Origin: Streptosporangiales bacterium
GTDB lineage: Bacteria; Actinomycetota; Actinomycetes; Streptosporangiales; WHSR01
Assembly: GCA_009379995.1 (NCBI GenBank)
Contig: WHSR01000005.1
Location: 56,840 to 120,839, forward strand
Reading direction: 5' to 3'
Length of the DNA stretch: 64,000 nucleotides
Both the position numbers and the translations under genes were made by a program. A model generated the notes under the pieces. That model did not search any database and had not been told where the DNA came from. It saw nothing but the letters and a program-made list of their open reading frames with translations. Numbering within the stretch: the stretch's first letter is position 1; each line of letters opens with the position of its first letter. Below, piece by piece: positions 7,846-17,451 of the stretch.

Positions 7846-9044
7846 TTACTCGGGGAGCTTGCTGAACTGCTGCCGCTCCCAATCCGTCGGCACGAACTCC
7901 CCGTTCTTGACCGTGAACACCGCGATGTTGTCGATGTCCGCGCCCTCGTGGTTGGTGGGCGTGTAGGTGTACCGGCCGTTCACGGTCAGCAGCGACACAC
8001 GGTGAGCGAGTCCGCGACGGCCTCGGGCGCCAGGCTCGATGCCTGCTCCATGGCAGCGAAAAGCAGCTCGGCGCCAGCGTGGGCGTCCCCGGTGAACTGC
8101 GCGAACTCGCTGTTGTAGCGCCGCTGCAGCTCGTCCGACAGGGTCTGGTACTTCTCCTTGAGCGCGCCGGCCGGGAGGTGATCCCCGATGACCGCGGCGT
8201 AGCCGTTGATGATCACACCCTCCGCCGCATCGCCGGCCGGCTCACTGTACAGGCTCGACGCCTGCGCCCCGGTCATGACGAGTTTCACGTCGTCGTGAAG
8301 GTCGGACGCGGCCCACTGTTTGGTGAAGATCACCGCGCCCGGCCCAGCGATCCACAAGAAGATGGCCTCGGCGCCCGATCGGCGGATGTGGGTGAGCGCC
8401 GGCGAGAAATCCGTCGCGCCGGTCTCGACCGACTCGTTGGCGACGACCTCGATGCCGTACTTCGGCGCCAAGTCGGCCGTCGAGCGTTGGCCGTTGGAGT
8501 GGAACGCGTCATCTTGGGCGTAGACGACGGCGATCTTCTTGATGCCCTCCGCCGCCATCCACTGGAGGTCGCGCTCGGACCACATTCGGCTGGTCGGCGG
8601 CACCGTCACCACGTTGTGCAGGCGCTGTTGCACGAGCTCGTCGCTCGGCGAGAGCGAGACGTAGGGGATGCCTTGGCGCTGCGCGAGAGGCGCCACCGCC
8701 AAGGCCGCGTTGGAGTTCGAGGATCCGAGGACCCCGACGACGCCCTCCGACAGCAGGCTGTCGAAGGCGACCACCGACTGGTCCGGCTTGGTCTGGTCGT
8801 CCTTGACGATCAGGTTGACCTTACGGCCCTTGATCCCGCCGGCCGCGTTGATCTGCTGGACGGCGACCTCGGCGCCCTCTCGGTCACCCTTGCCGAGGGC
8901 CGAGTACGCCCCGGTCAGCGGCGCGATGAGCCCGACGTTGATCGGCTCCCCCTGCTTCGCCCCTTCCCCCGTTGAGGTAGAGTTTCCGCAGGCCGCCAGC
9001 AGCATGGCTCCGGCGGTGAGACCCACGAGCACGGTACGACGCAT
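7846..9044 (-). pseudogene. Branched-chain-type ABC substrate-binding lipoprotein, frameshifted near its 3' end
   Basis: Leu/Ile/Val-binding-protein family. Start ATG 9044 encodes a lipoprotein signal with lipobox LLAACGNS (Cys19), then INVGLIAPLTGAYSALGKGD and a normal periplasmic-binding fold. The first frame stops at 7986 after 352 aa, too early. The missing C-terminus (VNGRYTYTP, FTVKNGEFVPTDWERQQF) is present in the -1 frame and ends at TAA 7846. The shift lies near 7995 and equals one missing base. Either the gene has lost its last 48 residues or the sequence has a deletion error. No permease or ATPase genes are adjacent, so it is an orphan receptor. Confidence 0.85.
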
Positions 9045-9201
9045 CGTCGCTCCTCAGGGGCGGAGTCCGGGTACCCGCCGGACCGCGCAGTCGCGCCGCG
9101 CTATGCCTTCCCGACGGCTCCGGTCGCGACTTTGCGCGGTCCGTTCGGCCGGCTTGTCGCGGATCGTATAGGGCTTCCTACACGAGAACAAGAGGGTTAT
9201 G

Positions 9202-9237
9202 TGACGTTTTCCCTAACGAGCGTGTCACGAAACGTCA
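9202..9237. promoter_or_regulatory. Inverted repeat TGACGTTT...AAACGTCA upstream of the binding-protein gene
   Basis: TGACGTTT (9202-9209) and AAACGTCA (9230-9237) form 8-bp arms around 20 nt, with an inner GTGTCAC. It lies 158 bp upstream of ATG 9044. The half-site TGACG is shared with the array at 1960-2038, which may be coincidence. It is a candidate operator only. Confidence 0.35.
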
Positions 9238-9299
9238 GAGAGCTCGTCCGGCCATCGACAGGTTCGCTCGGCGCGTCTGTTCGTGCCGTAACACGTCAG

Positions 9300-9983
9300 T
9301 TAGGTGATGGTGAACTCCCAATCCCCGCGGACAAGATGGATCTTGTCGCCCTCCGGCGGTATGAACACCTGCACGCCGTACAGCGGGAACTGGGCGTGCT
9401 GGAGCCAGTAGTCGCGGAGTTCTTCGAGGATGTCCCACAGTCGGCGTGGCCCGCCTTGGTGCACCATCGGCGGCTCGACGCCGCGGGCAGCGGCGCACGC
9501 CCAGGAGCCGTCGGCGTGGACCATCCACGCGGTCCGGGTGCCGTCGTCGGTTTCCTGGTAATAGTGCCGGATTCCGGGAGCGGTGACCTCAAGCATGGAT
9601 TGCAGCTCCCAACACTCGTTGAGCTGCAGCACCGGGTATCGGCCCAGGGCGATCTTGTCGCCGTCCTTGTGCTCGACGGCCGTGAACAGATCGTCCAGCT
9701 CGGTCGGGTAGTCCGGGCCATTCCGGATGGCCATGAACCCGGCCCTGTCCCATTCGATGCGCCCTTGCGCCCACCCGTCGTCGCCCATGGTGGCCGTCAG
9801 AAGCAACGTTGTGTCGGCAAGGACGGTGACCAGTCGCCCGCTGGGACGCAGGGCGGCCAGCCAGCTTGCCGGGATCGGTTTGACAGCCACCATGGACACG
9901 ATCCGGTCGTAGCTGCCGTACAGGGGTCCGGTCGCGTCAACCGTCAACGCGTCGGTGGCATGCTCGCGGTAATCAGCCGGCGA
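9300..9983 (-). pseudogene. C-terminal fragment of a PCMT-like methyltransferase
   Basis: The frame reads DYREHATDALTV, then GSYDRIVSMVAVKPIPASWL, then RPSGRLVTVLADTTLLLTAT. This is the second half of a PCMT-type SAM methyltransferase, of the kind found with ATP-grasp peptide-maturation (RiPP) systems, with its extra C-terminal domain. The SAM-binding first half is absent: an in-frame TGA lies at 9986, just before DYRE, and the stop of the SDR gene is only 30 bp beyond the fragment. A TTG at 9947 could start a 215-aa product but it could not bind SAM normally. No precursor peptide or ATP-grasp gene is near. It looks like a deletion remnant. Confidence 0.65.
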
Positions 9984-10013
9984 TCACCAAACACAGCGCC
10001 GCTGCGGGTCTGA

Positions 10014-10808
10014 TCACATCACCCGGCGGCGGAAGCCGCCCTCGGAGTTGATGACCTGACCGGTTATCCACGCGCTGTCGTCGGAGGCGAGCCAACGTAC
10101 GAGCCGGGCGACCTCCTCGGGTCGGCCCCACCGGCCGGCGGGAAGAGCATGCCCGACGCGGCCGGCGAGGTCGGGGTCGGCCCAGCCGGTGTCGACGGGG
10201 CCGGGATTGATCGTGTTGACGGTGATCCCGCGATCGATCAGCGCATCCGACAGGCTGAGCGTCATCTGGTGGATCGCGCCCTTGCTGATGGCATAGGGCA
10301 GCTCCTGGCTCATCGGGGCCAGATGCTGGCCTGAGGTGAACAGGATCACCCGGCCGCCGGCGCGGCTGTCGTCGTGGACGGCGGTGAACGCCTGGGCGAG
10401 CAGGACGCTCGCCCAGGCGTTCACCGCCCAGGACAGGTCGAGTTCGGCAGCGGTGACCTCGGTCAGGCTCTGTTTGGAGCTGCGGGCGTGGTTGGCGACC
10501 AGCACGTCGACCGCGCCGAACGCTTCCACCGCCCGGTTGATCACCTCGGCGGGCGCCGCCGGCTCGGCGAAGTCGACGGCCACGTGTGCGAGCCGGGAGC
10601 CTTCACCGCCCAAGTCCTTCACGAGCTCGGCGACGCCGGCCGGGTCGGCGCCCCACGGCTGGGACTCGTCGTGCGGCACCCAGGAGTGGATCAGGACCCG
10701 CGCGCCCGCGGCGAGCAGCTCGCGCGCCACCGCGAAGCCGAGGCCCGCCCGCCGGCTGACCCCTGTCACCACCGCGACCCGGCCGGCCAGCGGCGTCGAG
10801 CCCCTCAT
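10014..10808 (-). CDS. Short-chain dehydrogenase/reductase
   Basis: 264 aa classical SDR. The nucleotide motif is VTGVSRRAGLGFAVA near residue 12 (a Gly-rich loop variant), VANHARS is the conserved central Asn motif, and the catalytic Tyr-x-x-x-Lys is in PYAISKGA near residue 180. The C-terminus includes WITGQVINSEGGF. It is an NAD(P)-dependent alcohol/ketone oxidoreductase; the substrate is unknown. ATG 10808 overlaps the stop of the inositol-phosphatase gene by 4 nt (ATGA), indicating translational coupling. The open frame upstream to 11894 is a shadow of that gene. Confidence 0.85.
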   Translation of the reverse strand: MRGSTPLAGRVAVVTGVSRRAGLGFAVARELLAAGARVLIHSWVPHDESQPWGADPAGVAELVKDLGGEGSRLAHVAVDFAEPAAPAEVINRAVEAFGAVDVLVANHARSSKQSLTEVTAAELDLSWAVNAWASVLLAQAFTAVHDDSRAGGRVILFTSGQHLAPMSQELPYAISKGAIHQMTLSLSDALIDRGITVNTINPGPVDTGWADPDLAGRVGHALPAGRWGRPEEVARLVRWLASDDSAWITGQVINSEGGFRRRVM

Positions 10809-11614
10809 GGCCTCGCCGCTCCGTCGACCGCCGACGCGAGAAGGTCGTGTAGGGGGCCGAACAGCTCCGGAGCCGCCGCGATGGTGAGCTCGTAACCCGG
10901 CGGCCTGCCCCGCAGGCCCTGCACACGCCCGCCCGCCTCCCGAGCGATGAGTACGCCGGCAGCCAGGTCCCACTCCTGCGGCCCGCTCTCGTAGTACGCG
11001 TCCGCCCGCCCGCAGGCGACGGAGCACAGGTCGACCGCGCACGACCCGCCGCGCCGGATGTCCCGCACCCGCGGAAGAACGCTTCGGAGCACCTCGGCCT
11101 GGTGGGCGCGGCGGCTCGACGCGTACCCGAAGCCCGTGGCGACAAGGGCGCGCTCCAGCGGAACATCCTTGTTGCAGTGCACCCGCTCCTCCCCCAGCCA
11201 GGCACCCCCGTCGCGTACGGCGACGAACATCTCGCCGCGCGGTGCGATGTTGACCACGCCCACCGCGAGCTGGCCGTCGACCTCGGCGGCGATGCTCACC
11301 GCCCACTCGGGGAGCCCGTACAGGAAGTTGACGGTGCCGTCGATGGGGTCGACGAGCCACCGCACGCCCGACGTTCCCGCCTCGCTCGCCCCCTCCTCGC
11401 CAAGGATCGTGTCGTGGGGGCGGCTGCCGAGCAGCGTCTCGACGATCAGCCGCTCCGAGGCGGTGTCCATGGCCGTCACCACGTCCGTGGGGCTCGACTT
11501 GGTGGCCGTGACGGTCGGCCCCTCCTCCGGACGGGTCTCGACGAGCAGGTCGCCCGCGCGGCGCGCGGCATCGGTAGCAAGATCCAGCAGCTCGGTGAGG
11601 TCGATACGGGTCAC
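10805..11614 (-). CDS. Inositol monophosphatase-family phosphatase
   Basis: 269 aa. Magnesium-binding motifs are complete: GEEGAS (metal Glu), WLVDPIDGTVNF (DPIDGT, near residue 85) and WDLAAGVLIAREAGG near residue 215. The family includes inositol-1-phosphatase, fructose-1,6-bisphosphatase and histidinol-phosphatase (HisN) members; the exact substrate cannot be chosen from sequence here. GTG 11614 is preceded by GGATGGAGCC. It is followed by the SDR with an ATGA overlap and lies 29 nt after the S9 peptidase gene, in the same orientation. Confidence 0.87.
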   Translation of the reverse strand: MTRIDLTELLDLATDAARRAGDLLVETRPEEGPTVTATKSSPTDVVTAMDTASERLIVETLLGSRPHDTILGEEGASEAGTSGVRWLVDPIDGTVNFLYGLPEWAVSIAAEVDGQLAVGVVNIAPRGEMFVAVRDGGAWLGEERVHCNKDVPLERALVATGFGYASSRRAHQAEVLRSVLPRVRDIRRGGSCAVDLCSVACGRADAYYESGPQEWDLAAGVLIAREAGGRVQGLRGRPPGYELTIAAAPELFGPLHDLLASAVDGAARP

Positions 11615-11643
11615 GGCTCCATCCTGCCAACCCCGCGCGATCT

Positions 11644-13665
11644 CTAGACCAGCTCGGGCCGTTTCCACTCCTGCCCGAGCACGTGATGGGCCAGGAAGGC
11701 GAGGACCGTCTCGTACCACACGATCCCGTTGCCCGGACCGAGCACCCAGTGGTTCTCGTCCGGGAAGTACAGGAACTTGGCGTCGGCGCGCTGCCGCACC
11801 AGGTCCCACCACAGCCGCAGCGCCTCGCCGACCGGAACGCGGTAGTCGCGGTTCCCGTGGATGACGAGCATGGGCGTTCGGATGCGCTCGCCACGGCGAT
11901 GCGGCGAGTTCTCCTCGTACCGCTGGGGCTGGCGCAGCGGATCGCCGAACCAACGCTGCCATTCCGACGCCTCGTCGGTCGTTGCGAACATCTGGTCGAA
12001 CGACCACAGGCCGGCGTGGCTCACGATCGCCTTGAACCGGTCGGTGTTCACGGCTATCCAGTTCGCCATGTAGCCACCGAAGGATCCGCCCATCGCCGCG
12101 GTGCGGGTCCCGTCGATGTCGGGACGCTCCACCGCGGCGCTGGTGATCGTCAACAGATCGGTGTACGGAGGGCCACCCCAGTTCCCCCAGGCGGACCGGA
12201 TGTGGTGCTGGCCGTACCCGGTGGATAGCGCCGGGTCCGGCAGCAGAACGGCGTACCCGTGCGCCGCCATGATCCACGGGTTCCACCGCCAGTGCCAGCC
12301 ATTCCAGCTTGCGAGCGGACCACCGTGGATCCACAGCAGCATCGGAACGGGCGCGATCGGGGATACCCCCTTGGGCAGCACCAGCCACGCCCGCAGCGCT
12401 CGCCCATCCTCGGCCGTCGCCGTGACCTCGGCGAGCTCGCCGGGAACCGCAACGGGCGTGCCCGGGGCGGGCAGCCGCGCCGGTTCCTGGTCGGCGGCGC
12501 TCGTATCCAGCCGAACCGGCGCCGGCGGCTCGTCGACCGAGTTGCGCAGCGCGTACAGATGCGCGCCGTCGGGCGCGGGGCAGATCTCGGAGTACGCTCC
12601 GCGGTCTCCGGTCAGCCGGGTGATGGCACCGGTCCGCACGTCGACCCGGAACACCGGCCGCCCGCCTTGCTCGTCCGCGACGAAGAAGACCGCCGCGGAG
12701 TCCGGTGCCCAGACCGGCTCCGCCGGCCACAGGTCGAGGCCGGCGGTGAGGTCCCGACCGCCCGAGCCGTCCATACCCACCAGCCACAGCGTCTGGTCAT
12801 GCGGCTCGTCGTAGCCCATGCGGCGGGAGCGGACGCACACCACCTCGCGGCCGTCCGGGGACACCGCGGGTGCCTCGAACTCGTGGTCCGGATCGTCGCC
12901 GAGCGCCCTCCGCTCCCCGGTGGCGGCGGCGACCGCGACCACCGTCTGACGGCGTTCTCCCGCACCCTCGTCCATGAGCCAGCCGGTGACGACGACGGAG
13001 CCGTCGGGGGTGAGGGTGGAGCGCTGTTCGTCCAGAGCGCGCCCGGGCTCGGGGGTGAGGTCGCGGGGATCGGACAACCTGCCCTCCGGCCCGTCGGGCG
13101 GGTCGGCCACGAAGATCCGCGGTTGGGCCGGGCCGAGGTCGTGGTCCCAGTGGCGCACCGGGTAGGCCTCGTGCAGCAGCGCGCTCACGCCGCCGTCCTC
13201 GCGGGCCCTACGGCGCCGCTCGTCCTCCTCGAGGTCACTCGTCCCCGGCATGACGGGAGCGGCGAAGGCGACGGTCCCCGCGTCGCGTGCCACGGCAACG
13301 CCGGAGACGCCGCCGGGTGGCGTGGCGACCTGCCGCGCCTCACCCCCGCCCGCCGGCAGCAGCCACAGCGCGGCGGTGTCGGACCCGTCCGCCTTCGCCG
13401 CTTCGGGGTCGGGACGGGCGGAGGTGAACAGCAACGATCCGTCCGGCAGGAACTCGGGGCTCGCCTCGCCGGGCGCGGATCGGGTGAGCCGGCGCGGCCG
13501 GTCCTTCCCCAGCGGGTCGATCTGCCACAACGCGGTGACGAACTTCTTGCGGTCGGCGGCCAGCTCGGACACCACCGCGACGAGCCGCGCCCCGTCCGGT
13601 GAGAGCCGCAGCGCGGACACCCGCTGGATCGCGACGAAGTCACGCAGGTCGTGAAAGGGGGTCAT
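11644..13665 (-). CDS. S9-family prolyl oligopeptidase/acylaminoacyl peptidase
   Basis: 673 aa. The N-terminal two-thirds is a beta-propeller with repeated blades ([28 protein letters not shown]). The alpha/beta-hydrolase domain follows, with HGG oxyanion motif ([10 protein letters not shown]), nucleophile Ser in [11 protein letters not shown], Asp in GNRDYRVP and His in DENHWVLG. It should hydrolyse short peptides or acyl-amino acids in the cytoplasm; no signal peptide is present. ATG 13665 overlaps the ferrochelatase stop by 4 nt (ATGA). The propeller has no obvious break. Confidence 0.9.
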   Translation of the reverse strand: MTPFHDLRDFVAIQRVSALRLSPDGARLVAVVSELAADRKKFVTALWQIDPLGKDRPRRLTRSAPGEASPEFLPDGSLLFTSARPDPEAAKADGSDTAALWLLPAGGGEARQVATPPGGVSGVAVARDAGTVAFAAPVMPGTSDLEEDERRRRAREDGGVSALLHEAYPVRHWDHDLGPAQPRIFVADPPDGPEGRLSDPRDLTPEPGRALDEQRSTLTPDGSVVVTGWLMDEGAGERRQTVVAVAAATGERRALGDDPDHEFEAPAVSPDGREVVCVRSRRMGYDEPHDQTLWLVGMDGSGGRDLTAGLDLWPAEPVWAPDSAAVFFVADEQGGRPVFRVDVRTGAITRLTGDRGAYSEICPAPDGAHLYALRNSVDEPPAPVRLDTSAADQEPARLPAPGTPVAVPGELAEVTATAEDGRALRAWLVLPKGVSPIAPVPMLLWIHGGPLASWNGWHWRWNPWIMAAHGYAVLLPDPALSTGYGQHHIRSAWGNWGGPPYTDLLTITSAAVERPDIDGTRTAAMGGSFGGYMANWIAVNTDRFKAIVSHAGLWSFDQMFATTDEASEWQRWFGDPLRQPQRYEENSPHRRGERIRTPMLVIHGNRDYRVPVGEALRLWWDLVRQRADAKFLYFPDENHWVLGPGNGIVWYETVLAFLAHHVLGQEWKRPELV

Positions 13666-14717
13666 GCTCCGGACCTCATCGGACGGGCGGGTTCGTACCG
13701 GCAACATTCTCGAGGGCACTCGTCGTGGCTCGGTCCCAGCGTGCCGAGGGCCCGCCGCGGCGCGTCCGGGGTCATGCGTTCCAGGACGAGCTCGCGGACC
13801 ATCGCGACGAACCGCGGTTCCGTGCCGACCGTCGCGACACGCGCGAGGTGGATGCCGAGCTCGCCCGCCCGGTCCATCGCCTCGACGTCGAGGTCGTACT
13901 TGATCTCGAGGTGGTCGGAGACGAAGCCGATCGGTACCAGTACGGCGGAGCGAACCCCCTTGCAGTGCAGCACGTCCAGGTGGTCGCCCACGTCCGGTTC
14001 GAGCCACGGCTGGCCCGGCGGTCCGCTGCGGCTCTGGAACACCAGCTCCCACGGGTGCGTACCGCCGTCCACCCTCTCCTGCACCAGGCGCGCGGCGTCG
14101 GCGAGCCCTCGAACGTATTCGCCTCCCCGCGGGCCGCTGTGCTCGGCCATCTGCGTGGGGATGCTGTGCGCGGTGAAGGCGAGATGGGCCTCGCCGCGCA
14201 CCTCCTCGGGCAGCCGGTGCAGCGCGGCGAGCGTCGCGTCGACCATGGGTTCGACGAAGCCGGGATGGTTGAAGTAATGACGCAGCTTGTCCACCCGCGG
14301 GGCGCGGGAACCGACCGCGGCCCGCGCGCCCGCGATGTCCTCCCGGTACTGCCGACAGCTCGAGTACGAGCCGTAGGCGGCGGTCACGAAGGCGATCGCC
14401 CGACGAATCCCATCGTCGGCCATCCTCCGCATCGTGTCGGCGAGGTACGGCTTCCAGTTGCGGTTCCCCCAGTACACGGGCAGATCGAGCCCGTGCCCGG
14501 CAAAGTCGACCTCGATGGCCGCGATGAGGTCGCGGCACTGTTGGTTGATCGGGCTCACCCCGCCGAACCGGAGGTAGTGCTCGCCGACCTCGGCCAGCCG
14601 CGCACGCGGGACGTTGCGCCCGCGGGTGACGTTCTCCAGGAAGCCCATGACGTCCTCAGGGCCCTCCGGGCCGCCGAACGACACCAGCAGCAGCGCATCG
14701 TACGGCTCAGTCGACAT
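13662..14717 (-). CDS. cpfC: Ferrochelatase (coproporphyrin III type)
   Basis: 351 aa ferrochelatase. Conserved features are [15 protein letters not shown] at the N-terminus, [11 protein letters not shown] near 95, [14 protein letters not shown] near 125 (substrate and iron pocket) and [10 protein letters not shown] near 180. The C-terminal CPRECC cluster matches the iron-sulfur ligands of actinobacterial enzymes. In Actinobacteria this family is known to insert iron into coproporphyrin III in the coproporphyrin-dependent haem pathway. ATG 14717 is used, with GGATGGAGG just upstream. It is the first gene of the coupled ferrochelatase-S9-phosphatase-SDR set. Confidence 0.92.
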   Translation of the reverse strand: MSTEPYDALLLVSFGGPEGPEDVMGFLENVTRGRNVPRARLAEVGEHYLRFGGVSPINQQCRDLIAAIEVDFAGHGLDLPVYWGNRNWKPYLADTMRRMADDGIRRAIAFVTAAYGSYSSCRQYREDIAGARAAVGSRAPRVDKLRHYFNHPGFVEPMVDATLAALHRLPEEVRGEAHLAFTAHSIPTQMAEHSGPRGGEYVRGLADAARLVQERVDGGTHPWELVFQSRSGPPGQPWLEPDVGDHLDVLHCKGVRSAVLVPIGFVSDHLEIKYDLDVEAMDRAGELGIHLARVATVGTEPRFVAMVRELVLERMTPDAPRRALGTLGPSHDECPRECCRYEPARPMRSGA

Positions 14718-14770
14718 GCCTCCATCCAACCCGACGCCCGGCGGTGGATGGCACGGACCCCGGGGGTGAC

Positions 14771-15940
14771 TCAGTCGTAGTTTGCGGCGTAGTCGCGGGC
14801 GAGCGACAGAACCTCGCGGACATACCACCAGGCGTGGTTGTAGTGCCAGATGGCGTTCGCCAGGGCGCCGCCTCCGCGACCCGCTCCGTTGGCGCACAGA
14901 TACGCGGCGGCCGAGGGTACGGCGTCGTAGGGGTTCATGATGTCGGCGCGGTTGTCCCCGTCGCCGTCGACCCCGTACGCGGCCCAGGTGCCCGGCATGA
15001 ACTGCATGGGTCCGAGGGCACCGGCGGTCGAGGGACCGTTGTTGCGCCCGTGCCCGCTTTCGATCTGGCCGATCGCCGCCAGCACCGTCCACGACAGCCC
15101 GGGGCACCGCGTGGCGGCCTGCTTGTAGAGGTCGAGGTAGGACCCGGGCTTCCCGCGCGGCGCTGCCTCGGTGGGCAGGCCGCCGGGCGCGGCCTCTCCC
15201 CGCAGCGGGATAATCTGCGCCCCCTTGCCGAGCAGCTCGCGGAGGGCAGTGGTCAGGTCGTTCATGTCCGTTCCGGGCGCGTTGACAAGCACGCCGAGGT
15301 CGCGGACCAGTCCGAGCCGCTGGCTGGTCCGCTTGCTCACCAACGCGTCGACGCCCGGCAGCCCCAACGAGGCGGCGGCGTCCAGCCGTACCCGCGGGGC
15401 CTTGCGTCCCTCGATGTAATACGGCTCGCCGAGTTCGAGGTTCTGAGCGCGGCGAGCTTCGAACGACACCACGAACTGGTCGCGGGCGAGCGCCGTCCAC
15501 AGCTCGGTAGCGGTGGCGGTGCTCGGAGGTGTCCACGCCCGGAACGTCGACGGGTCGACCCCGAAGACGTTGGCGAATCGCCCCCGCAGGCGGACGGCGC
15601 CGCCGTCGAAGGCCGTGACCTCGCGCACTCCTCGTACTCCGGAGATCTTCCGCAACGTCTTCGCGTCGAGGGGCTCCTGCGCGACCGCCAGGACGTCGGG
15701 CGGGACCACCCGGTTCAGCGGAGCGATCGCCATGGCCGGAGAGACCGGCACGATCCGGACCGGGTCCTGGGCGCCGTCGCTCGGTCCGGCCCCCCGGCCC
15801 CCCGGTCCCTTGCCCGCCGATGCCAGGCCCGTGTCGGGCGAGGAGAGGACGATCACGGCGCCACCGGCCACCGTTCCGGCGATCATCAGCGCGAGGCCGC
15901 CTACCAGGATCGGGAACGCGCGACGCCGGATCCCTTTCAT
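14771..15940 (-). CDS. Membrane-anchored lytic transglycosylase (SLT domain)
   Basis: 389 aa. A basic N-terminus and membrane or signal helix (residues 8-33) precede a Gly/Pro-rich linker. The C-terminal SLT domain (about 265-389) has catalytic Glu in [24 protein letters not shown], and [16 protein letters not shown]. It cleaves peptidoglycan glycan strands outside the membrane. The middle part (about 80-250) is not recognisable to me and may be an adaptor. ATG 15940 has no strong ribosome site. It diverges from the MFS gene across 118 bp. Confidence 0.85.
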   Translation of the reverse strand: MKGIRRRAFPILVGGLALMIAGTVAGGAVIVLSSPDTGLASAGKGPGGRGAGPSDGAQDPVRIVPVSPAMAIAPLNRVVPPDVLAVAQEPLDAKTLRKISGVRGVREVTAFDGGAVRLRGRFANVFGVDPSTFRAWTPPSTATATELWTALARDQFVVSFEARRAQNLELGEPYYIEGRKAPRVRLDAAASLGLPGVDALVSKRTSQRLGLVRDLGVLVNAPGTDMNDLTTALRELLGKGAQIIPLRGEAAPGGLPTEAAPRGKPGSYLDLYKQAATRCPGLSWTVLAAIGQIESGHGRNNGPSTAGALGPMQFMPGTWAAYGVDGDGDNRADIMNPYDAVPSAAAYLCANGAGRGGGALANAIWHYNHAWWYVREVLSLARDYAANYD

Positions 15941-16058
15941 GGCAGGTCCAACGAGCGTGAGGCCCCATGGTTACCGAGACGGTCGCCACCGCCGGAAAAA
16001 GGACTTGTCGCGCCCAGTACGGTCATACCGGATCAATAAGAAACGAGCGGGGAGCCTT

Positions 16059-17279
16059 GTGTCCAGCCCCTACCGCGAACTGTTCGCTATGCCGGGGACG
16101 CGGGGGTTCGTGGTAGCCGGCTTCCTCGCACGGGTGTCGATGTCCATGAACGGGCTGGGCATCGTGTTGCTGCTCTCCGAGGTCACCGGCTCGTACGGGG
16201 TCGCCGGCGCCGTCGCGGCGACGGAGGCGCTGGCTACCGCCGTCGCCGCACCGCAGATCGGCCGGATCGTCGACCGCCACGGCCAGCGCCGCGTGCTGCT
16301 GCCAGTCGCCGGGGTGCACGGCGCGGCCCTGGCCGCGCTCATGGTTTGTGCCGAACTCGGTGCGGCGTACTGGACGCTGTTCCTCGCGGCCGCGGTCGCG
16401 GGCGTCGCCTACCCCGTCGTCGGGGCGCTCGTCCGGGTCCGCTGGAGCCACCTGCTGGGCGGCGGCCGGCGGCTGGAGACCGCGTTCTCCCTCGAATCCG
16501 TCCTCGACGAGGTCGTCTTCGTGACCGGACCGGTTGTGGTAACGGTGCTCGCCACCCAGGTGCACCGGCTGTCCGGCCTTTCCGTTGCCGGGCTGTTGAC
16601 GGTGACGGGCTCGGTGGCGTTCGCATTGCAGCGCCGTACCGAGCCGCCCGCCGGCCGCCGGAGCGCGGGCAGCGGCCGCACAGTGATCGGGACCCCGGGG
16701 TTCGCCCCGCTCACCTTGGTGTTCTTGGGGATGGGCACGGTGTTCGGCTCGCTAGAGGTGACGGTGGTGGCGTTCTCCGAGGAGCAGGACGCACGGGCCG
16801 CCGCAGGAGCGGTGCTGGGCCTGCAGGCCCTCGGCAGCCTGGTGGCCGGGCTCGCGTACGGCGCCCGGCATTGGAGCACACCCATCGACCGCCGATTCCG
16901 CATCGGGCTGCTGGGTTTCGCCGCCGGTCTGCTGCCGCTGGTGCTGATGCCGAACGTGCCGGCCCTGGCGGTGGTGATCTTCCTCGGCGGCATCGCGATC
17001 TCCCCCACTCTCATCCCCGGGTTCGGGCTGATCGAGCGCCTGGTGCCGCCGCACGCGCGGAACGAGGGTTTCGCGTGGGTGACCACGGCGATCGGCGTCG
17101 GGTTGGCCGCGGGCGCGCCGATCGCCGGCCGGGTGGTGGACGCCGCGGGCGGACGCCCGGCGTTTCTTGTCCCCGTAGCCGCCGGGCTGCTCGCGGCGCT
17201 CGTCGGCGTGATGGCATCCAGGCGGCTGAAACTCGGTCCGCCCCATCGGCCGGTGGACGCCGACAACGAGCCGGAATAA
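16059..17279 (+). CDS. Major facilitator superfamily transporter
   Basis: 406 aa with about 12 hydrophobic helices. The loop 2-3 signature appears as GRIVDRHGQRRVLLP near residue 70, and a second-half loop as YGARHWSTPIDRRFRIG. It is a proton-driven transporter of unknown substrate, similar to small drug or metabolite exporters. GTG 16059 is chosen for GGGGAG 4 nt upstream; the much longer open frame before it is antisense to the transglycosylase gene. It stands alone, followed by a 172-bp gap. Confidence 0.85.
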   Translation: MSSPYRELFAMPGTRGFVVAGFLARVSMSMNGLGIVLLLSEVTGSYGVAGAVAATEALATAVAAPQIGRIVDRHGQRRVLLPVAGVHGAALAALMVCAELGAAYWTLFLAAAVAGVAYPVVGALVRVRWSHLLGGGRRLETAFSLESVLDEVVFVTGPVVVTVLATQVHRLSGLSVAGLLTVTGSVAFALQRRTEPPAGRRSAGSGRTVIGTPGFAPLTLVFLGMGTVFGSLEVTVVAFSEEQDARAAAGAVLGLQALGSLVAGLAYGARHWSTPIDRRFRIGLLGFAAGLLPLVLMPNVPALAVVIFLGGIAISPTLIPGFGLIERLVPPHARNEGFAWVTTAIGVGLAAGAPIAGRVVDAAGGRPAFLVPVAAGLLAALVGVMASRRLKLGPPHRPVDADNEPE

Positions 17280-17451
17280 CTGCCATAAGTCGGGCTAAAC
17301 GCCCACGTCCTGCGACAAGTTCGCGACACGCCGTCACAGTTGCCGCTATGGTTAGCCACCCGTGGACGTGTGCGGTGGCCGACCCGGACCGCCGGGGGCA
17401 CTCAACCGGATCCGTGATCGCCGCGCGAAGACCGGTAGATAGGGGAGCGCT

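Noticed and set aside
7620..7865. Small plus-strand membrane-like ORF
   Set aside because: One hydrophobic stretch only, no ribosome site, and it overlaps the binding-protein remnant antisense.
1960..9237. Idea that the array at 1960-2038 and the inverted repeat at 9202-9237 are one regulon
   Set aside because: Only the 5-bp half-site TGACG is shared; arm spacing differs, so the link is too weak to claim.
11644..14538. A 964-codon frame extending the S9 peptidase upstream
   Set aside because: The extension is a frame shadow of ferrochelatase; ATG 13665 with the ATGA overlap is the credible start.
13662..15989. A 775-codon frame extending ferrochelatase
   Set aside because: The added N-terminus is an off-frame reading of the lytic transglycosylase gene.
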